Of a DNA stretch of 64,000 bases, positions 33,990 to 46,022 are shown one piece after another. The position numbers and the translations under genes are program-made. Position 1 is the first letter of the stretch. Every line of letters starts with the position of its first letter. This stretch comes from Panax quinquefolius (taxonomy: Eukaryota; Streptophyta; Magnoliopsida; Apiales; Araliaceae), in contig CM035162.1 of NCBI GenBank assembly GCA_020205615.1, positions 30,234,681 through 30,298,680 of the forward strand, read 5' to 3'. The notes beneath the pieces were generated by a model, which saw only the letters and a program-made list of their open reading frames with translations, had not been told where the DNA came from and did not search any database.

Positions 33990-34755
33990 TGTGATCCAAA
34001 AATAGGTTCAATCCATCCAACCTATTCTCGAAAACAAAATCGCCAAATAATCATGAGCATTGCGATAAAAATAACTACAACTTTATTACTACAATTGTCG
34101 CTGGCTTTAGAAAAATACAAATGAGGTAAACAAGAAGTTTTCATATATACTCATATATCCCACATTAGTTGTAAAAATATCACAGATCGTGAGTTTTAAT
34201 ACCAACTACACTCATCCCAACTACGGACAACACCTCACAAAGGATACCTTTAAGCTTATTTTGAAATATTTAAGTATAAAGGTACACCTTCTGAGAAAAT
34301 AACGTAATCGCTTTTTAAATTAAAATCTTTGGGAAGTGCTCAATGAAACCTTCGTATAATCTAAAGCTGGGAGGCTACGTTACATGGGAGGCCATCGTAG
34401 GTTATGATAGATATCATATGCCCACGCAATTATCCTCGTCAATCTAATAGACCCCAAGGAAAAACGAAAGATTACTATCATCTTCTTTCCAATGGTGAGT
34501 CTTCTCTCGACATATAACTATCTCCACCGTCGCAATTGAACATTATATTTCAAATAAACTCCAAGATCATATAGGTAGTGCTCAGAGATATACTCAACGA
34601 GTGGATTTGCACAACCACGCCTTATAATAACGCGAGGTTATATGTCATTAGACATCTTGTATGATAGTGATAAAACACCTTCCAAAGTTGGGTTTGCCTC
34701 ACCCTATTGTTGTTCACCAAAATCAATTATTAAGTGACGTATAATATACGACACA
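33990..34755 (-). mobile_element. Family D LTR (host), segment 1
   Basis: Begins TGTGATCC (degraded TGTGACGCCCC) at 33990 and carries the D-specific block 34240-34710, which matches 38790-39230 in solo LTR L3 (TTTGGGAAGTGCTCA, CTAATAGACCCCAA, CATTAGACATCTTGTATGAT). It is interrupted at 34756 by solo LTR L2 and resumes at 37486. No internal region is visible, so element versus solo LTR cannot be decided. Confidence 0.75.
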
Positions 34756-37485
34756 TGTGACGCCCCCAAAATAGGTATACAACACCCATTCTGAGTCGTC
34801 AAAATACATGGTACAGAAATAACTACAACTTTATTAATACAACATAAAAACTGTGAGTTTAAATACAAATATTGTCATCTAGACAATATCCACACTCAAA
34901 TAAGCCCTCATTACAATTATTAATACACTATTCTACAGAATAGTGAGGACTACTAGAACCACTTCTAGAACCATCATTCCACACCCCGACTAGTACTCGC
35001 TACATTCTCGCCTCCTGAGAAGAAAAATGGAAAAACAAGGAAAATGGTGAGCTCAACTAGCCCAGTAAAGAATATTATGACTAAGATAATATAAAACAAA
35101 TTATCGTTAGTCTTCAACAGGGAAAAATCTAATAGAATACAATAGACAACAAGTTTTAAATCAATATTCGCAATGAAATAATAATTCATTAGAAGAGTTA
35201 AGTAGAGAATGCAAACTACTATCTTCTATATATGAATTTAAAAGTTTATCGCTCTATCTTTTATCCCTCAGAACATCAATCAATATATATCTTGAATCAA
35301 ATATTCATCTTTGCACTACAGTGCCAAAGATATTCATCGACCGGGTCATGTTTATCTAAACACTGCTCATCTTTTGCACTACGGCCAAAGATATTCATCG
35401 AAATCATTAATCTTCGTGACTACAGCCAAAGATATTCAATTATATCATCATTTAGGACGGAGGATGATGAAAAATATTTTAAATGAAACGAATCCAAAGG
35501 AAACAATAGAATAAATATTAAGGATTCAGTATTTGACTATTTCATGTCCAAAAATACCTCATAAAATAATCATAGTGGAGTAAAATTCAAGAATGATCAA
35601 AACATGGATACAATCAAAGCTAGTATCCATAATAGATATTTTGACTTAAAAAACAAAAATTTAATTTTTCTCGTGAATAAGGTCGTATTCGTGAATAGTG
35701 CCGATATACGTGAATAAGAACTCGACACCAAAAGATAGAAATTTTACAAAAAATATCATCACGCTTCGTGAATAGTACTTGTGAATAAGAACTCGTGAAT
35801 AGAACTCTTGAATAAGTAACTCATGAATAAGAAACCCCATATACGAAAAAAAAAGTTCCAAATTTGATAAAAAGTTCCAACCAATATTTTCAAAGATAAT
35901 GATATTGAAGAAATAATATCATTTGAGAAGAAAATAACATCCCTTACCTTAGCTGTAATAATACTTGATTGAATACTGGATATAGTCTTTGAAAGAACTT
36001 GCAGACCGATAAAAGAATGCTCAAAGTACTAAAATACTAACAAAAATACGCTCGATATATAGGATAGAAAGAGAGAAATCAGAGTTTCGGTGTGATTTTC
36101 AATTCTAACCTAAGCACCTATTTATAAGAAAATGCTTAGAACACTCAAAAAGCGTAAAATTTAATATAATATTAATATATTAAAATTAAATTCCTACGCC
36201 AACCTTAGAAAATCTGAAATCAGCCCATTCAACACACATGTTGAACACACCAATATGAAAAAAATGTTTTTGTTATTTAAATTATTTTAAACTTCCAAAA
36301 TTAATTATTTTAACTCAAAACTTCAATAATTCACAATAAATAGCCGCTTTTATCGTAAAAATTGAATCTCGTGCCTTTTTATAGGAAATTCAATTCTCTA
36401 CAACTTTGCAGATGAAAGTTTTTCCAAATTCTAAACAAAATTAAACTGAAATCTACAAACCAAGCGATTTTACTGTGCTATAATCAAATTTCACCAAGAA
36501 ATGGGCCCAATCGACATATGTTTAACATGTTTTAAACAACTTTTTGCAACAAAAATACTCTTCCTCCTCATATACTCATATATCCCACATTCATTATAAA
36601 ATATCATCGTTATTATATTATAATAATATAATAAAATATTATTTTATCGTAAAAGATAAAATATCAATTTTTTTAACAATTGTCACTTTAAAAAATTTCT
36701 CCATCTATAACCACATAAAATCAATATTTTCCTCATCATATAAATTAATAATTAATTATTCACAAATAATATTATGTAATCACAAGATCGGCAACCAAAC
36801 CGCTCCTGTGAAAGAGGGGGCTTTCCAATAAGAATTTCTCCTTCATCGACACGCAATTAGGTGACCAAACCTCTCCTGCATGTAACTTTCTAGACATTGC
36901 CAATAATGTTTTCTAATAATATTATTCGGATAATATGAATTATTGCTTCGATAATGGAAAATAATGTGTAGTGACAATTATCAAACAACAAGAATATAAA
37001 ATATCAACGCAACAATTATTGAATCAATAAAATAAAATATCGAATGGTAATTCATCGTAACAATTATCGAGTAGTGCCTTCACGTAAGAATCAATAATTG
37101 GTGCAATACCGCAATGCTATCGCGTGCAACAACGCCAGACATCGTGTTTTTTAACCAAGGGTATTCCAACAAGTTGTTAATTCAGTAATAACTACGCCGT
37201 TATTTATAAACAACTTATACTTGTGCTTTCTTCATCCAATCGCTTTTATTATGGGGCCCATAAAAGATCGCTACTGTTGCATTTAATATTCCCCGACAAA
37301 GCAAAGAATATTCCACGACCAAACGAATATTCCCCGACAACAATGAATATTTTATAACCACCGCTTATTTAAAATATTTATGATTTTACCCATAACTAAC
37401 CACATTAATCAAATCAACCCTTACTATTTCAAAATGATAAATAGGGGAAATTAAATTTCATTTATTAATAATTCGGGGTCTTACA
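34756..37485 (-). mobile_element. Solo LTR L2, family C, TSD ACACA
   Basis: TGTGACGCCCCC at 34756 and GGGGTCTTACA at 37485; 2730 bp. Flanked on both sides by ACACA (34751-34755 and 37486-37490), a perfect 5-bp target duplication, so it is a complete solo LTR. TATA box at 36117-36127, short-unit array at 35675-35835, three hairpin units at 35300-35440. Confidence 0.9.
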
Positions 37486-38660
37486 ACACACACATCTTAG
37501 GTCCTTAATACAATTATATATTGTATGTCATGCCGTTTTATAATGTGTTGAGAAACTTTGACAGACCCAACCATCACACTATTCCCCTGTTATTCTCGCT
37601 CGACCCAGCTACACTCTTATTACCTGAAAGGAATTGTGAAGCAAAAGGGTGAGCACAACTAGCTCAGTAAAGAATATTATGACTAAATATAATTACATTA
37701 TCAATAGACTTCATCAGTAATAAATCAGAAATTTAGAACATATGGTAGATAATAAAACTTTTCGACCATAGTTGCAGCGGAATGATCAATCCATTAGAAG
37801 AGTCAAATAGACTATAAAGTCTATTATCTTCTCCACGTTAAAAGTCTACCAACAATGTTTTATCCCTGTAACATCAATCAACAGTTCCTTTCCACAATCA
37901 TATGAATAACTCATAATCATAATTGTGATTCTAAATTCCTTTTCTCATCCAGGATGAAGATAATTTTCATCACCTGTCTTTACCTGAAACATCAAAGATC
38001 ATGGTTATACCAAGTCACAGTTCCTGTTCATAATCATACTAATAAATTCATCTTTGCACTACGGGCTAAAGATATTCAACAACAGGTCATTTTTGCACTA
38101 CAGGCCAAAGATATTTATATCTCAAAGAAATACATAATCATTTTAGAATTTATATAAACCATAATTATAACCATGTTGATCAATTCACCTTGCACTTAAG
38201 CTAAAAATATTCCATTATAAATTCAATGGTCATGATCATACTAGTCAACAATTCAACTTTGCACTACTGGCCAAAGAGAACCCATAGTCACGATCATACC
38301 AATAATCTACCCATCTTTACACTTAAGTCAAAGAGAAATATCATCATCGAAATTATAAAAAATGTTATATATGATAATAAAAACAATATGATCTACAACT
38401 GCATTTAATTTCAAGAATAAGATTCATAAATCAATGATTTCATAACACCTTAATCCAAATGTTATAAATCACTTAATAACCTCATAATCTAATATTATTA
38501 ATATTACCACAATAACTTAATCATTTCTTAAACTTATAAACAATTTATTTTAATTGTTTATACTTTACTAATAAATGCATTTAATCATCCTAAAATGCCA
38601 AACTCATAAGATTTCATCACCAATAATCAAAACCCTCATCAAAAATCTGCATATACCTCA
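37486..38660 (-). mobile_element. Family D LTR (host), segment 2
   Basis: Continuation of 33990-34755 after the L2 insertion, including diverged hairpin units at 38045-38340. It is interrupted at 38661 by solo LTR L3 and resumes at 42000. No coding sequence. Confidence 0.75.
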
Positions 38661-41600
38661 TTAACGACCCCAAAATAGGTCCATTCCATCCAACCCATTC
38701 TGAGTCGCCAAATACATGGTACGAAAAACAACTACAACTTTATTATAACAATTGTCGTATAAATACAACAACACATATGTTGTGAGTTTGATACAAATAT
38801 ATACCAACCAGAAGACGTCACAATGACACCTTACATAAAGGTATAGTCAAAAACCTGCTTTTAGAAATTAGAATCTTTGGGAAGTGCTCAAGGAAACCTT
38901 CGCATACATGGGAGGCCATGCTTTTAGGTTATGGTAGATATCATATGGCCACGTAATTATCCTTGTCAATCTAATAGACCCCAAAAGAAAAACGAGAAGA
39001 TTACTATCATATTCTTCCCAATGATAAGTCTTCTCTCGACATATCATTATCTCCACCGTCCCTAATTGGGAATTAAACTCCAAACAAACACCAAGATTAT
39101 ATAGTAAGTGCTTGTAAATATACTCAAAGAAGTGGATGAGCACAACCTCGTCTATATGATGACACGAGGTCAGTATGTCATTAGACATCTTGTATGATAG
39201 TGGCAAAACACCTTCCAAGTTAAATTCACCTCACCTCAACATCTATGTACCACCATTCTATTCCCTTGTTATCCCCGCCGACCCAAATTTACACTTTTAT
39301 TACCCGAAAGGAATTGTAAAAGTAAAAGGGTGAGCACAACTAGCTCAAGAAAGAATATCATGACTAAAGATAAATAAATTATCAATAGCCTTCAACAAAG
39401 AATAAATCAAAGATTTAGAACATATAGTAGATGATAAAACTTTTCAACCATAGTCATAAATGAATGAGTAATCCATTAAAGAGTCAAATAGACTATAAAG
39501 TCTATTATCTTCTCCATGTTAAAAGTCCACCAACAATGTTTTATCCTCAGAACATCAATCAACAGCCTCGCCCACAATCACATGTATAACTCATAATCGT
39601 AATTGTAGTTCTAAATTCCTTTTCTCATCCAGGACAAAGATAATTTTCATCACCTGAAACATCAAAGATTATGGTTATACCAAATCACAGTTTATGTTCA
39701 TAATCCTACTAATAAATTCATCTTTGCACTACGACCAAAGATATTCATCAACAAGTCATCTTTGCACTACAGGCCAAAGATATTCATCAACAAGTCATCT
39801 TTGCACTACAGGCCAAAGATATTTATCAGTTGGTCATGTTCATCTAAACACCTGTTCATCTTTGCACTACGCGCCAAAGATATTCATCAGAAATCATTCA
39901 TCTTTGCACTACATGCCAAAGATATTCAGTTATATCATCATTTAGGACTGAGGATGATGAAAAATATTTTAAAGAAAACGAATCCAGTGAAACAAAAGAA
40001 CAAATATTAAGGATTCGTACTTTAAACAATTCCCGCTCAAAAATACTTCATAAATAACCATTAATGGAGTAAAATTCAAGAATGAAGACCAAAACATAGA
40101 TCCAATCAAAGATAGTATCCGCAATAGATATTTTGGACAAAAAGAAGAAGTTTCATTTTTCTATGAATAGTGTCAGATATTCGTGAATAAGTGTCGATAC
40201 GTGAATAGTGTCAGATACGCGGAATAAAATCTCGACACTAAAAGATAGAAATTTCACAAAAACATCATCACGCTTCGTGAATAGAACTCATGTGAATAAG
40301 AATCATGAATAAAGAACTCGTGAATAAGAACTCGTGAATAAGAACTCATGAATAAGAACCCCGATATGAAAAAGTTCCAAATTTGATAAAATTTCCAACC
40401 AACATTCTCGCATAATGATATCAAGAAATAATATCATTTTAGAAGAAAATAACCTCCCTTACCTTAGAAAAGAATAAGATTTTACGACCGAATAATCGGA
40501 TATAGTGCTAAAAAAACTCAGCACCAGATAAAGAATACTCAAGTACTAAAATACTCACAAGAATACACTTCGATAATATAGAGAGAAAACTTCGCTTCGT
40601 GTGTGATTTTCAATTCTAACCCAAGATCCTATTTATAGGAAAATGCTTAAAACACCAAAGTAGAAAATTTAATAAAATATAATATTTTTTTTCTTAAACT
40701 TCCTACGCACCCAATTAGTCCAAAAATCAGCCACACCTCAACCAAAACCATCAAAAAAAACGTTTTTTATATTTAAAACAATTAAAACTTTCAAAAATCA
40801 ATTATTTCGGAACTTCGGAACTTCAATAATTCATAATAAATAGTCCTTTTATCAGAAAATTCGAATCTTGCGAGTTTTTATAGAAAATTCAATTATCTAC
40901 AACTTTGCAGAAGAAAGTTTTTCCAAATTCCAAATGTAAATTGACCAAATTCATAAACTAAGCGATTTTACGTGTATATAATCAAATTTCACCAAGAAAA
41001 TAATCTCCACGTACATGTTTAACATGTTTTAAACAACTTTTACAATAAAATACTCCTCCTCCTCATATACTCATATATCCCACATTCATTGTAAAAATAT
41101 CACCATTATTATATTATTAAAATATAATAATATATTAAAATTAATTATTTTATCGTAAAAGATAAAATATTAATTTTCAACAATTGTCACATTAAAAATT
41201 TTCTCCATCTATATCCACATAAAATCAATATTTTTCTCATCATATAAATCAATAATTAAGTATTCACAAATAATATTACGTAATCACAATAATGACAACC
41301 AGTGCCGCTCCTGTGAGAAGAGGGGCTTTCCAATAAGAATTTCTCCTTATCGGCGCCAAGCAATTAGGGTGACCAAACCTCTCCTGTATGTAACTTTCTA
41401 GACATCGCCAATAATGTTATCTAATAATATTATTCAGATAATATGAATTATTGTCTCGATAATGGAAAATACCGTAGTGACAATTATTAAAACAACAAGA
41501 ATATAAAATATCAACGCAACAATTATCAATCAATAAAATACTTTGATAAAGAATTATCGTAATAATTATCGAGTAGTGCTTTCTTACGTAAGAATCAATA

Positions 41601-41999
41601 ATTCAAAATTATTGTGCAATATCGTATGCTACTCTTCGTAACAACGCCAGACATTTTTACTTTAACCAACGGGTATTCCAACAAAGCATAATTCAGAACG
41701 ATTACGCCATTATTTATAAAAACTTTAATTTGTCGCTTTTCTTCATCCGAAAGTTATTCTCACATTTTGAGCCCACAAATGGTCATACTGGCCGCATTTA
41801 ATATTCCCTACGTAAAGAATATTCCACGACCAAACGAATATTCCCCGACAACAATGAATATTTTTATAACCACTTGTGTATTTTGAAAAAAATTCATATA
41901 TCACCCTTAACTTTAACCTTTTATCAATTTAACCATTTACTAAATAGTAATTATAAGAAAAATTGAATACTTTTATTTCATAAAATTCGGGGTCTTACA
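38661..41999 (-). mobile_element. Solo LTR L3, family D, TSD CCTCA
   Basis: 3339 bp, from a degraded TGTGACGCCCC (read TTAACGACCCC) to GGGGTCTTACA. CCTCA flanks both sides (38656-38660 and 42000-42004). It holds the D-specific block 38790-39230, five hairpin units at 39715-39935, a short-unit array at 40160-40370 and a TATA box at 40628-40639. It is a D LTR inserted in a D LTR. Confidence 0.85.
38868..39218 (-). other. 116-codon open frame in the D-specific LTR block
   Basis: An open frame on the LTR sense strand (starts MEGVLPLSYK, ends STSQRF). I recognise no domain. The other copy of this block (34240-34710) has indels that shift the frame, so coding is not conserved between the two. Probably a chance frame in LTR DNA. 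Confidence 0.2.
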
Positions 42000-43545
42000 C
42001 CTCATATATGATTCTCAAGCCATAAAATCATATTTTCCAATTTTCTTACTTCACATAACATATTTAATTCATTTACTCATAACTAGAATATTTTCATGAA
42101 AAATACCAAATCATTTCCAAAAATATTTTTTTTGTGGGATTTAGCATAATATAGTCCCATATTGAACATATATTTTTCTCGAAATTTTTAAAATTCATTT
42201 ACTATTTTTCACATGGCCAAAACCAATTTAATATTCGTACATTTATCATAAATTGTACTTTTATCCAAAATTTCTGAAATTTACAGAGTATACTGATATT
42301 ATATAGATGTACTCCCAATAAAAATTTTATCAATTTTGGAGTTAATCACAAGGAGTTATAAGCGGTTACTTTTAAAATAGTCTTTTCTTATAAAATCCAT
42401 AACTCCTAATCTATACATCCAAAAATCGTCATTTTTGGACACAATCTACAAAACTCATCAAAATATCATTTTAAATTTTTCCAGAATTTTTGAAAGTTCA
42501 GAAAAATTTCAAAATTGAAAAACATAATAACCCTTACATACTAACGACAATATCTCTTATTATCCCTTACCTCAAAAGAGCAGTACTTCTGACTGAAATA
42601 ACGTTGAACGAACTTGCACCGTATAATAATACTCAAGATATCAAAATACTCAAAAGAATACACTCGATAATATAGAGAGAAAACTTCAGTTTCTGGTGTG
42701 ATTTTCAATTCTAACCTAAGCACCTATTTATAGGAAATTGCTTAGAACACCAAAGTAAAAAATTTATTAAAAATAATATTATTTATAATAAAATTTCCTT
42801 AGCACACCTTTGAATCTGAACTCAGCAATTTAACACATGCAAGTGGGGCCCACCAAAGTGTAAAAAACGTTTTTCTTAAATAAAACAATTAAAACTTCCA
42901 AAAATCAATTATTCTGGAACTTCGGAACTTCAATAATTCATAATAAATAGCCCTTTTATCAGAAAAATTCAAATCACACGTCTTTTTTATTAGATATTCC
43001 ATTCTCTACAACTTTGCAGAAGAAAGTTTTTCCAAATTCCAAACAAAAATTGACCGAAATCCACAAACGGACGATTTTACAGCTATAATCAAATTTCAGT
43101 CAAAATTTGTGTCCACCAACATGTTTAACATGTGTTAAACATTTTTTGTAACACACAAAACATGTGTTTAGCATTTAATGCAACAAAACTACTCTTCCTC
43201 CTCATTTATTCATATATCACACATTCATTGTAAAAATATCACCATTATTATATTACTGTAATATAATAATATATTTTATCAGAAAAGATAAACTATCAAT
43301 TTTCAAAAATTATCACATAAAAAATCTTTCTCCGTCTATAACCACATAAAATGAATATTTTCCTTATCAATAATTAACAATTCACAAATAATATTACAGA
43401 ATCACAATACTGACAACCAGGCAGTTCCCAGGAAAGAGGGGGCTTTTCAATAAGGATTTCTCCTTACTGGCGCGCAATTAGATGACCAAACCTCTCCTTT
43501 ACAAAACTTTCTAGACATTGTCAATAAAATTATCATACAACATAG
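42000..43545 (-). mobile_element. Family D LTR (host), segment 3
   Basis: Continues the D LTR after L3: TATA box at 42722-42734, the leader/U3 blocks and the conserved TCTAGACATTG block (43509-43519). It is cut at 43546 by the 3' LTR of E3. The rest of this LTR should lie beyond E3, outside the window. Confidence 0.7.
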
Positions 43546-46008
43546 TGTGACGCCCGAAAATAGGTATACAACACTCATTACATGGCCAAATACATGGTAA
43601 AGCAAACTACAACTTCAATAATATAATTATCGTAAGTAAAATACTTACAACACATATCGTGAGTTTAAATACAAATATTATCTTCTAGATAATATCCACA
43701 CTCAAATAAGTCCTCATTACAATTTTCAAACACTAATTTACGTAAAAATAGTGAGGATCATCGCTAAAACATCTTTCTAGAACCATCACTCCGCACTCTC
43801 GACTAGTTCCTCGCTATGTTCTCACCTCCCGAGAAAAAATGGAACAAAAGGAAAAGGTGAGCTCAACTAGCCCAAGAAAGAATATTATGACTAAAGATAA
43901 TATACAACAAATTATCGTTAGTCTTCAACAGGAAAAATCTGATAAAATATAATAGCCAACAAGTTTTAGATCAACAACCGCAAATGAAAACAACAATCCA
44001 TTGTAAGAGTCAAGTAGAGAATAAGTTCTACTATCTTCTAAGATTTAAAAATCCATCATCAATATTTTATCCCTCAGAATAACAATCAATATACATCTTT
44101 AATCAAATATTCATCTTTGCACTACAGCCAAAGATATTCATTCAGTATCACCAATTAGGTCATGTTCATCTCAACACTGCTCATCTTTGCACTACGGCCA
44201 AAGATATTCATCGCTAATCATTTATCTTTGACTACAGTCAAGATATTTAGTAATATCATCATTTAGGACCGAGGATGATGAAAAATATTTTAAAGAAAAC
44301 GAATCCAAAGGAAACGAAAGGACAAATAGTAGGGATTCAGATAACAGCTTTATCCAAGATCAATAATAATTCATAAATACCAATTTCAAGCAAAATTCAA
44401 AATAAAGATCAAAACATTGATACAATCAAAGATAGTAACTATAATAGACATCTTGACAAAAAAGAAGAAAATTTATTTTTCTAATGAATAAAGGTCAGAT
44501 TCGTGAATAAAGGTCAGATACGTGAATAATAACTCCGACACAAAAAAAGTTCCAAATTTGATAAAAATTCAAATCAATACTTCTAAGATAATGATATCAA
44601 GAAATAATATCATATATGAAGAAAATAACATCCCTTACCTCAAAATATCAAGATTTCGATCTAATATCTAGATAAGGTCAAGGAAACTTGCACCGATGAA
44701 TAGTAAACTCACAAAGTATCTAAATACTCACAAAATACACTCAATAATCTAGAGAGAGAAAGAGAAAACTTGTTTCGTGTGTGATTTTCAATTCTAACTT
44801 AGCCTTCTATTTATAGGAAAATGTTAGCAGACTTGACACCAAGAACTCGATGGCTTTTTACCTCGCTACTATTCCCATCCACCACATTTGAAATAAATTC
44901 AGCACATTTCTTCACCAACCACAAGTGGGGCCCACTCAATTCTAGAATTTTCCACCAAAATCATTTATAAACCTAATTTCAATCACCACCTCTTAAAATT
45001 CATAACAAATCATACGCTCATTTTAAACTACTCAAAATTTGTGGACATATACTCAACTTATATATGTATAACATATCCAAAAATTACAACAATCCAACTA
45101 TTTGATTAAAAATTATAACTCACACAATATATCTCAAAAATACCGGTTTAATTTTTAATACCTTCATTCCGACAAAAATACTGATAAAACACCTCAACAT
45201 TAACTCCTTCATTTTTAACAACAATAAATATATCCAACATTTATATCCACATAAAATAAATATTTCCTTATCATATGAATCAATAATTAATTATTCACAA
45301 ATAATATTACGTAATCACATTTATGACAACCGCAATCGCTCCTGTGAAAGAGGGGCTTTCCAATAAGAATTTCTCCTTATCATGCCGCAATTAGTGACCA
45401 AACCTCTCTCGATGTAACTTTCTAGACATCACAAATAATGCTATCTAATAATATTATTCAAATAATATGAATTATCGATCCGATAATGGAAATACTACGC
45501 AAAGGACAATTATCAAACAACAATAATATAAAATATCAACGCAAAGAATTATCGAATCAATAAAATAAAATATCGAATAAGAATTATCGTAATAATTATC
45601 GAAAAAAGCCTTCACGTAAGGATCAATAATTCATCAATACTGCATCCACGCCAGACATCGTATTTTAACCACCGGGTATTCCAACAAAGTTAATTAATCT
45701 GTGAATAACTACGCCGTTATTTATAAAAACTCAAACTTGTCATTTTCTTCATCCAACAGCTTATTCTCATTATGGGCCCACAAATGATCATACTCGCCGC
45801 ATTTAAATATTCCCCGACAACAAGAATATTCCACGCACCAAACTAATATTCCCCAACAACAATGATTATTTTATAACCACTGTGATATTTTGTAAAATTT
45901 GCATATTTCACCCATAACCAAAGAGAATTATATCAAATTAATACCTTATTATTCACAAATATAATTAGAGGAAATTCGATTTTATTTATAATAAGTCAGG
46001 GTCTTACA
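43546..46008 (-). mobile_element. 3' LTR of E3 (L4), family C
   Basis: TGTGACGCCCG at 43546 to AGGGTCTTACA at 46008; 2463 bp, shorter than other C LTRs because most of the short-unit array and some U3 are missing. Three hairpin units at 44107-44250 and a TATA box at 44807-44817. Confidence 0.85.
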
Positions 46009-46022
46009 ACCTCCCTCCTTAT
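46009..46022 (-). promoter_or_regulatory. Polypurine tract of E3
   Basis: The minus strand reads ATAAGGAGGGAGGT directly before the 3' LTR, identical in core to the tracts of E2 and E4. Confidence 0.85.

Noticed and set aside
39715..39935. CRISPR-like spaced repeats
   Set aside because: Units are tandem and diverged, linkers are not unique spacers, and the setting is a plant LTR.
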